Positions 62,629 to 64,000 of a stretch of DNA of 64,000 nt are shown piece after piece; the stretch's first letter is position 1; the number at the start of each line of letters is the position of its first letter. Position numbers and translations under genes: made by a program. The stretch spans positions 22,393-86,392 of the forward strand of contig PLUE01000032.1 in NCBI GenBank assembly GCA_003164785.1, read 5' to 3'. Origin of the DNA: Gammaproteobacteria bacterium. Lineage in GTDB: Bacteria > Pseudomonadota > Gammaproteobacteria > Steroidobacterales > Steroidobacteraceae. Under the pieces are notes generated by a model that made no database searches, had not been told where the DNA came from, and saw only the letters and a list, made by a program, of their open reading frames with translations.

Positions 62629-62662
62629 AAAACAACTGTGCCCGCTTACGCGGGCACAGTTG
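62629..62662 (-). terminator. Strong Rho-independent terminator between the Lys/Ala mini-gene and rpiA
   Basis: On the minus strand CAACTGTGCCCGC-GTAA-GCGGGCACAGTTG, a perfect 13-base stem, is followed by TTTT. It begins 15 bases after the stop of the 21-codon ORF and ends 13 bases before the likely rpiA start codon. Only the terminator's tail separates it from the rpiA ribosome binding site. It ends the mini-gene transcript, and could instead act as an attenuator for rpiA. Confidence 0.9.
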
Positions 62663-62677
62663 ATTACTTTCGAAGGC

Positions 62678-62743
62678 TTACTTTTTCTTAGCGGCCTTTT
62701 TCTTTGCTACCTTCTTCTTCGCCTTCTTTGCTTTCGCTGCCAT
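62678..62743 (-). CDS. 21-residue Lys/Ala-rich mini-protein (histone-H1-like) or leader peptide
   Basis: ORF of 22 codons with ATG at 62743 and TAA at 62678-62680. It encodes 12 Lys, 7 Ala, one Val and the initial Met (MAAKAKKAKKKVAKKK, then AAKKK). It has GGAG eight bases before the start, a promoter with TTGTAT and TATACT further up, and a perfect terminator after it, so it is a complete transcription unit. The composition resembles the tails of AlgP and other histone-like proteins, suggesting binding to nucleic acid. An alternative reading is a leader peptide controlling rpiA behind the terminator. No family can be named. Confidence 0.7.
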   Translation of the reverse strand: MAAKAKKAKKKVAKKKAAKKK

Positions 62744-62779
62744 GATAGAAACTCCGTTATCGGGTTAGTCCGGGGTCCG

Positions 62780-62807
62780 AGTATATACACGAAAAACAAA
62801 TATACAA
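62780..62807 (-). promoter_or_regulatory. Sigma-70-type promoter of the Lys/Ala mini-gene
   Basis: On the minus strand TTGTAT (62807-62802) and TATACT (62785-62780) are separated by 16 bases in an AT-rich patch. That would start transcription about 30 bases before the mini-gene ATG. The hexamers are among the best in the window, and the AT-richness contrasts with the flanks. Confidence 0.65.
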
Positions 62808-62857
62808 GCAATACGTCGCGCCGCGACCATCACAATGTGTTAGCGATGTCAGCGAAG

Positions 62858-63322
62858 TCACTCCAGCGTGAGAATGAAATCCCAATTCGTCTTCGTCACC
62901 GGCGTCACCGACAATCGATTGCCGCGCTTCAGTACGATCAAGTCTTCGAGTGCCGTGGCCGCGTATTTGCGCAGCTCATCGAGTGTGATGATGCGCGAGA
63001 ACTTGCGCTGCAACTTCACGTCGACCACATACCAACGCGGGTCATCCGCCTTCGATTCCGCATCGAAGTGATCATGCGCCGGGTCGAAGGCGGTGGCATC
63101 CGGGTACCCGCTCCTGACCACGCTGACGATGCCGGCTATCCCCGGCACGGCGCAGCTCGAATGATAAAAGAACGCGGTATCGCCTTTTTTCATGGAGTCG
63201 CGAAGCATGTTCCGCGCCTGGTAATTGCGCACTCCGTCCCATGCGGTCGTGTGTTTGGGCCGGGCGGCGAGGTCATCGATGCTGAAGGTGGTCGGTTCGG
63301 ATTTCAGAAGCCAGTGATTCAT
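62858..63322 (-). CDS. EVE domain protein
   Basis: Small PUA-like fold protein of 154 residues, which binds modified bases in nucleic acid. The start MNHWLLKSEPTTFSIDDL at ATG 63322, with AAGG upstream, is the exact family beginning; the open frame continues further, into ygfA. TAWDGVRNYQARNMLRDSMKKGD and FYHSSCAVPGIAGIVSVVRSGYPD are typical. It overlaps the ygfA stop by 4 bases (ATGA), and in many gammaproteobacteria these two genes sit together near 6S RNA. Confidence 0.93.
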   Translation of the reverse strand: MNHWLLKSEPTTFSIDDLAARPKHTTAWDGVRNYQARNMLRDSMKKGDTAFFYHSSCAVPGIAGIVSVVRSGYPDATAFDPAHDHFDAESKADDPRWYVVDVKLQRKFSRIITLDELRKYAATALEDLIVLKRGNRLSVTPVTKTNWDFILTLE

Positions 63323-63906
63323 TGCGTACCTTGGAGAAATTGATGAAGCCCGGATTCCGTTGCCAGTGAATCCAAACGGATGTCCCACGGGTCGGCGAAG
63401 ACGTTGTCGGCGCGCTGGCAGTCGAATGCGAGTCCAACCAGCCGCGGCCCGCGCCAGTGCAGGCGATTCCGGCGAAATGAAAGCGCCCGGTCATAGAACC
63501 CACCACCCATGCCGAGTCGACGTCCCCGTCCATCGACTCCCACCAGCGGAACGACGATCAAGTCGAACCAGCGCGGCGCGGTCGCAGTGCCGCTGCGATG
63601 AGGGACGGAAATGCCGAAGACCCCGGGGCGGGTCCTGCCCGACAGAGGGTAGAAGCGCAGGCGGCGGTGGCGCAGATCGCTGACGACCGGCACGAACAGA
63701 CGGATGCCGCGTCGTCTCGCGGCGACCAGCAGAGCAGCGGTGTTGGTTTCCCGATCGAAGGGCAGATAGATCGCCACGCGGGACCCGCACTTGAAGGCGC
63801 TCAAGCGCGTGATCGCGGACGCCGCCAGATTCGAGCGGAGGGAGTGATCGGCGGCGCTCAACGAGCGCCGGGCGATTCGAAGTTGTTTGCGAAGCTTGGA
63901 TTTCAT
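63319..63906 (-). CDS. ygfA: 5-formyltetrahydrofolate cyclo-ligase family protein
   Basis: Converts 5-formyl-THF to 5,10-methenyl-THF with ATP, 195 residues. The basic opening KSKLRKQLRIARRSLS, RVAIYLPFDRETNTAALLVAARRRGIRLFVPVV and the carboxyl GRRLGMGGGFYDRAL (the ATP/folate GxGxGxYD motif) are diagnostic. It lies just behind the 6S RNA gene on the same strand, the classical ssrS-ygfA arrangement. Confidence 0.94.
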   Translation of the reverse strand: MKSKLRKQLRIARRSLSAADHSLRSNLAASAITRLSAFKCGSRVAIYLPFDRETNTAALLVAARRRGIRLFVPVVSDLRHRRLRFYPLSGRTRPGVFGISVPHRSGTATAPRWFDLIVVPLVGVDGRGRRLGMGGGFYDRALSFRRNRLHWRGPRLVGLAFDCQRADNVFADPWDIRLDSLATESGLHQFLQGTQ

Positions 63907-63920
63907 CGAAGAGGGGATGG

Positions 63921-64000
63921 CGCTACCCGCAAATGCCGTCTTGGACCGATGCTCCCGACCTGAGCATCAGGTGGGGCTAACTGCGGCAATTAAGGCTTTC
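63921..64000 (-). ncRNA. ssrS: 6S RNA, 3' part (5' part beyond window)
   Basis: The minus strand immediately before ygfA reads GAAAGCCTTAATTGCCGCAG, then CACCTGATGCTCAGGT, then ACGGCATTTGCGGG. These parallel the E. coli 6S segments GAAGCCTTAAAACTGCGAC and GGCGGCATCTCGG, and the CACCTGA-TCAGGT hairpin as I recall it from Pseudomonas-type 6S RNAs. 6S RNA binds sigma-70 RNA polymerase in stationary phase. Only about 80 bases of the usual 180 are inside the window, and the exact 3' end is estimated. Gene order with ygfA supports the call strongly. Confidence 0.78.

Noticed and set aside
1..64000. CRISPR arrays, transposases, integrases and attachment sites
   Set aside because: No regularly spaced direct repeats and no mobile-element proteins were seen on either strand; the accessory character of 1-20 kb and 40-48 kb rests on gene content only.

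Overview
The window is 64 kb of GC-rich, gene-dense chromosome from a gammaproteobacterium. The evidence is the set and order of housekeeping genes: holA-nadD-rsfS-rlmH-maf-rng-yhdP-nit-tldD, purEK, darP/pmbA, coq7, rplM-rpsI, a Crp of the Vfr/Clp type, and ygfA next to the 3' part of a 6S RNA. The style resembles Xanthomonadales, Nevskiales or Steroidobacter relatives. That placement is an inference, because no database could be searched. No prophage, insertion sequence or CRISPR array was seen.

Layout. (1) 1-12.5 kb is an accessory catabolic island. An APC permease (cut by the left edge) diverges from an XRE-cupin regulator. A minus-strand block holds a second, closely similar XRE-cupin regulator, an MFS carrier, a periplasmic PQQ alcohol dehydrogenase with a fused cytochrome c domain, and a YcxB-like membrane protein. 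Facing away from it is a plus-strand operon: a glutamine-synthetase-like ligase (GlnT type), the three split glutamate-synthase-like proteins GlxB, GlxC and GlxD, an ABM-domain protein and an FMN-dependent alpha-hydroxyacid dehydrogenase. GlnT plus GlxBCD is the architecture of gamma-glutamylmethylamide and N-methylglutamate synthesis, so I read the island as an amine utilisation locus. The dehydrogenase that normally completes that route is absent here. (2) 12.5-20.1 kb holds a lone AAA ATPase, two c-di-GMP-related proteins (one split from its EAL domain by an amber codon), a zinc-ribbon protein altered by a 16-bp duplication, and a broken apbE. (3) 20-26.5 kb: GNAT acetyltransferase, proline iminopeptidase, HIT protein, a Fur-type site with feoAB and a Cys-rich partner, and an MscS channel. 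(4) 26.5-39.8 kb: a frameshifted cytochrome c, an enoyl-CoA hydratase, a nitronate monooxygenase, then the long housekeeping run holA to tldD, in which most neighbours overlap or nearly touch. (5) 40-48.3 kb is a second accessory stretch: a secreted phosphoesterase with a clear terminator, a multicopper oxidase, a drug efflux MFS, an M28 peptidase and an EamA exporter. (6) 48.5-64 kb: an ExeA-like ATPase fused to an FHA domain, purEK, darP, pmbA, yihY, purC, djlA, rpe, crp, coq7, rplM-rpsI, tRNA-Gln, kup, rpiA, a tiny Lys/Ala-rich gene, an EVE protein, ygfA and 6S RNA.

The most interesting signals are: a 21-residue Lys/Ala ORF with its own promoter and a perfect terminator placed directly in front of rpiA, which itself seems to start at a non-canonical codon; the amine island, with unusual metal-site residues in its PQQ enzyme; several genes caught in the act of decay by a single lesion; and low-complexity charged tails on otherwise conserved proteins (proline iminopeptidase, RsfS, Crp).
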